Made by a program: the position numbers and the translations under genes | In this document: positions 6,784 through 6,984 of the stretch, piece after piece | How positions within the stretch are numbered: position 1 is the stretch's first letter | Layout of the letters: the number at the start of each line of letters is the position of its first letter | Notes under the pieces: model-generated | Databases searched by the model: none | What the model was told of the DNA's origin: nothing | Seen by the model: the letters and a program-made list of their open reading frames with translations, nothing else | Assembly (NCBI GenBank): GCA_028687525.1 | Contig: JAQTZX010000071.1 | Span: 1 to 6,984, forward strand | Reading direction: 5' to 3' | Origin: Candidatus Omnitrophota bacterium | Lineage (GTDB): Bacteria; Omnitrophota; Gorgyraeia; Gygaellales; Profunditerraquicolaceae | DNA: 6,984 nucleotides

Positions 6784-6853
6784 GCCGGAACTCGTGGTTC
6801 AATAAATTTACCCTGGGATTAATTCTTGTAAACAAGTAAAATCCGGCTTTTTT
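6784..6853 (+). other. Long-range stem with T-run, possible small RNA end on the plus strand
   Basis: On the plus strand GCCGGA (6784-6789) pairs with TCCGGC (6842-6847), which is followed by six T (6848-6853). The 52-nt interior contains a small hairpin CTTG-TAAA-CAAG (6825-6836). This is a terminator-like layout for a plus-strand transcript of about 70 nt or more, but no plus-strand gene or clear promoter precedes it. It could also be 3' UTR structure of the gene at the right edge. Confidence 0.3.
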
Positions 6854-6874
6854 ATATTTACGTCCGTGGCGTCA

Positions 6875-6984
6875 TCAATACGCCTTTCCACCGTTCATCT
6901 TCAGCCAGCGCTCAAAAAGACAGAGATTCTCTTTTCGCAGGAATCCGCCGATTATCCTGATCTTGCCTCTGCCCAACTTTTTCA
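6875..6984 (-). CDS. C-terminal end of an unrecognised protein (5' end outside window)
   Basis: The last 35 codons before a TGA at 6877 are open to the window edge and encode a basic segment, KKLGRGKIRIIGGFLRKEN, then CLFERWLKMNGGKAY. Coding is favoured because the other two minus frames carry stops in this stretch and the sequence changes to AT-rich non-coding just after the TGA. The fragment is too short to place in a family. It reads in the same direction as the operon but is separated from it by a 311-bp spacer with its own promoter, so it is probably a different transcription unit. Confidence 0.5.
   Translation of the reverse strand, partial: KKLGRGKIRIIGGFLRKENLCLFERWLKMNGGKAY

Noticed and set aside
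6603..6870. The heptamer GCCACGG occurs both in the terminator and just after the stop of the right-edge gene
   Set aside because: Seven bases shared at two places in about 270 bp, without matching flanks, is not enough to call a repeat or an alternative pairing.

Overview
The window reads as one minus-strand operon from an uncultivated Gram-negative-type bacterium. The best guess for the lineage is Omnitrophota (candidate phylum OP3). That rests on style only: very long multidomain proteins, re-used metabolic enzyme folds behind Sec signal peptides, and strong AGGAG ribosome sites. No rRNA or housekeeping marker confirms it. I see no transposase, tRNA, CRISPR or phage gene.

Layout in the direction of transcription (high to low coordinates). 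6984-6875 holds the last 35 codons of an unrecognised gene. 6874-6564 is non-coding but dense in signals: a T-run-ended hairpin reading the other way (6784-6853), an inverted repeat (6723-6757), a good sigma70-like promoter (6727-6699), a perfect 14-bp palindrome of LacI/CcpA type (6669-6682), and an intrinsic terminator (6594-6624) that lies between this promoter and the first gene. 6563-5025 encodes an exported 512-residue protein with the end motifs of the TraB/TIKI/EreA/ChaN superfamily. 4987-4790 is a 65-codon ORF that is essentially one signal peptide. It ends at a TAA and, two codons later in the same frame, a 1189-codon ORF (4783-1214) begins. That protein joins a GlpX-type (class II) fructose-1,6-bisphosphatase-like domain, a class II fructose-bisphosphate aldolase-like domain and an unrecognised tail of about 250 residues. 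After a 95-bp gap with a GC-rich hairpin, 1118-1 encodes a signal peptide followed by a divergent triosephosphate isomerase-like domain with a large insertion, cut by the window edge.

The main observation is that three enzyme folds catalysing consecutive steps (triosephosphate isomerase, FBP aldolase, FBPase) sit in two adjacent genes that look exported, under one apparently regulated promoter. Many catalytic residues are kept in the aldolase domain and fewer in the other two. The proteins may therefore be relocated enzymes, or enzyme folds reused for sugar-phosphate binding or structure outside the cytoplasm. The in-frame stop between signal peptide and enzyme is the key uncertainty. It could be a real split, a nonsense mutation, or a sequence error hiding one exported protein of about 1257 residues.
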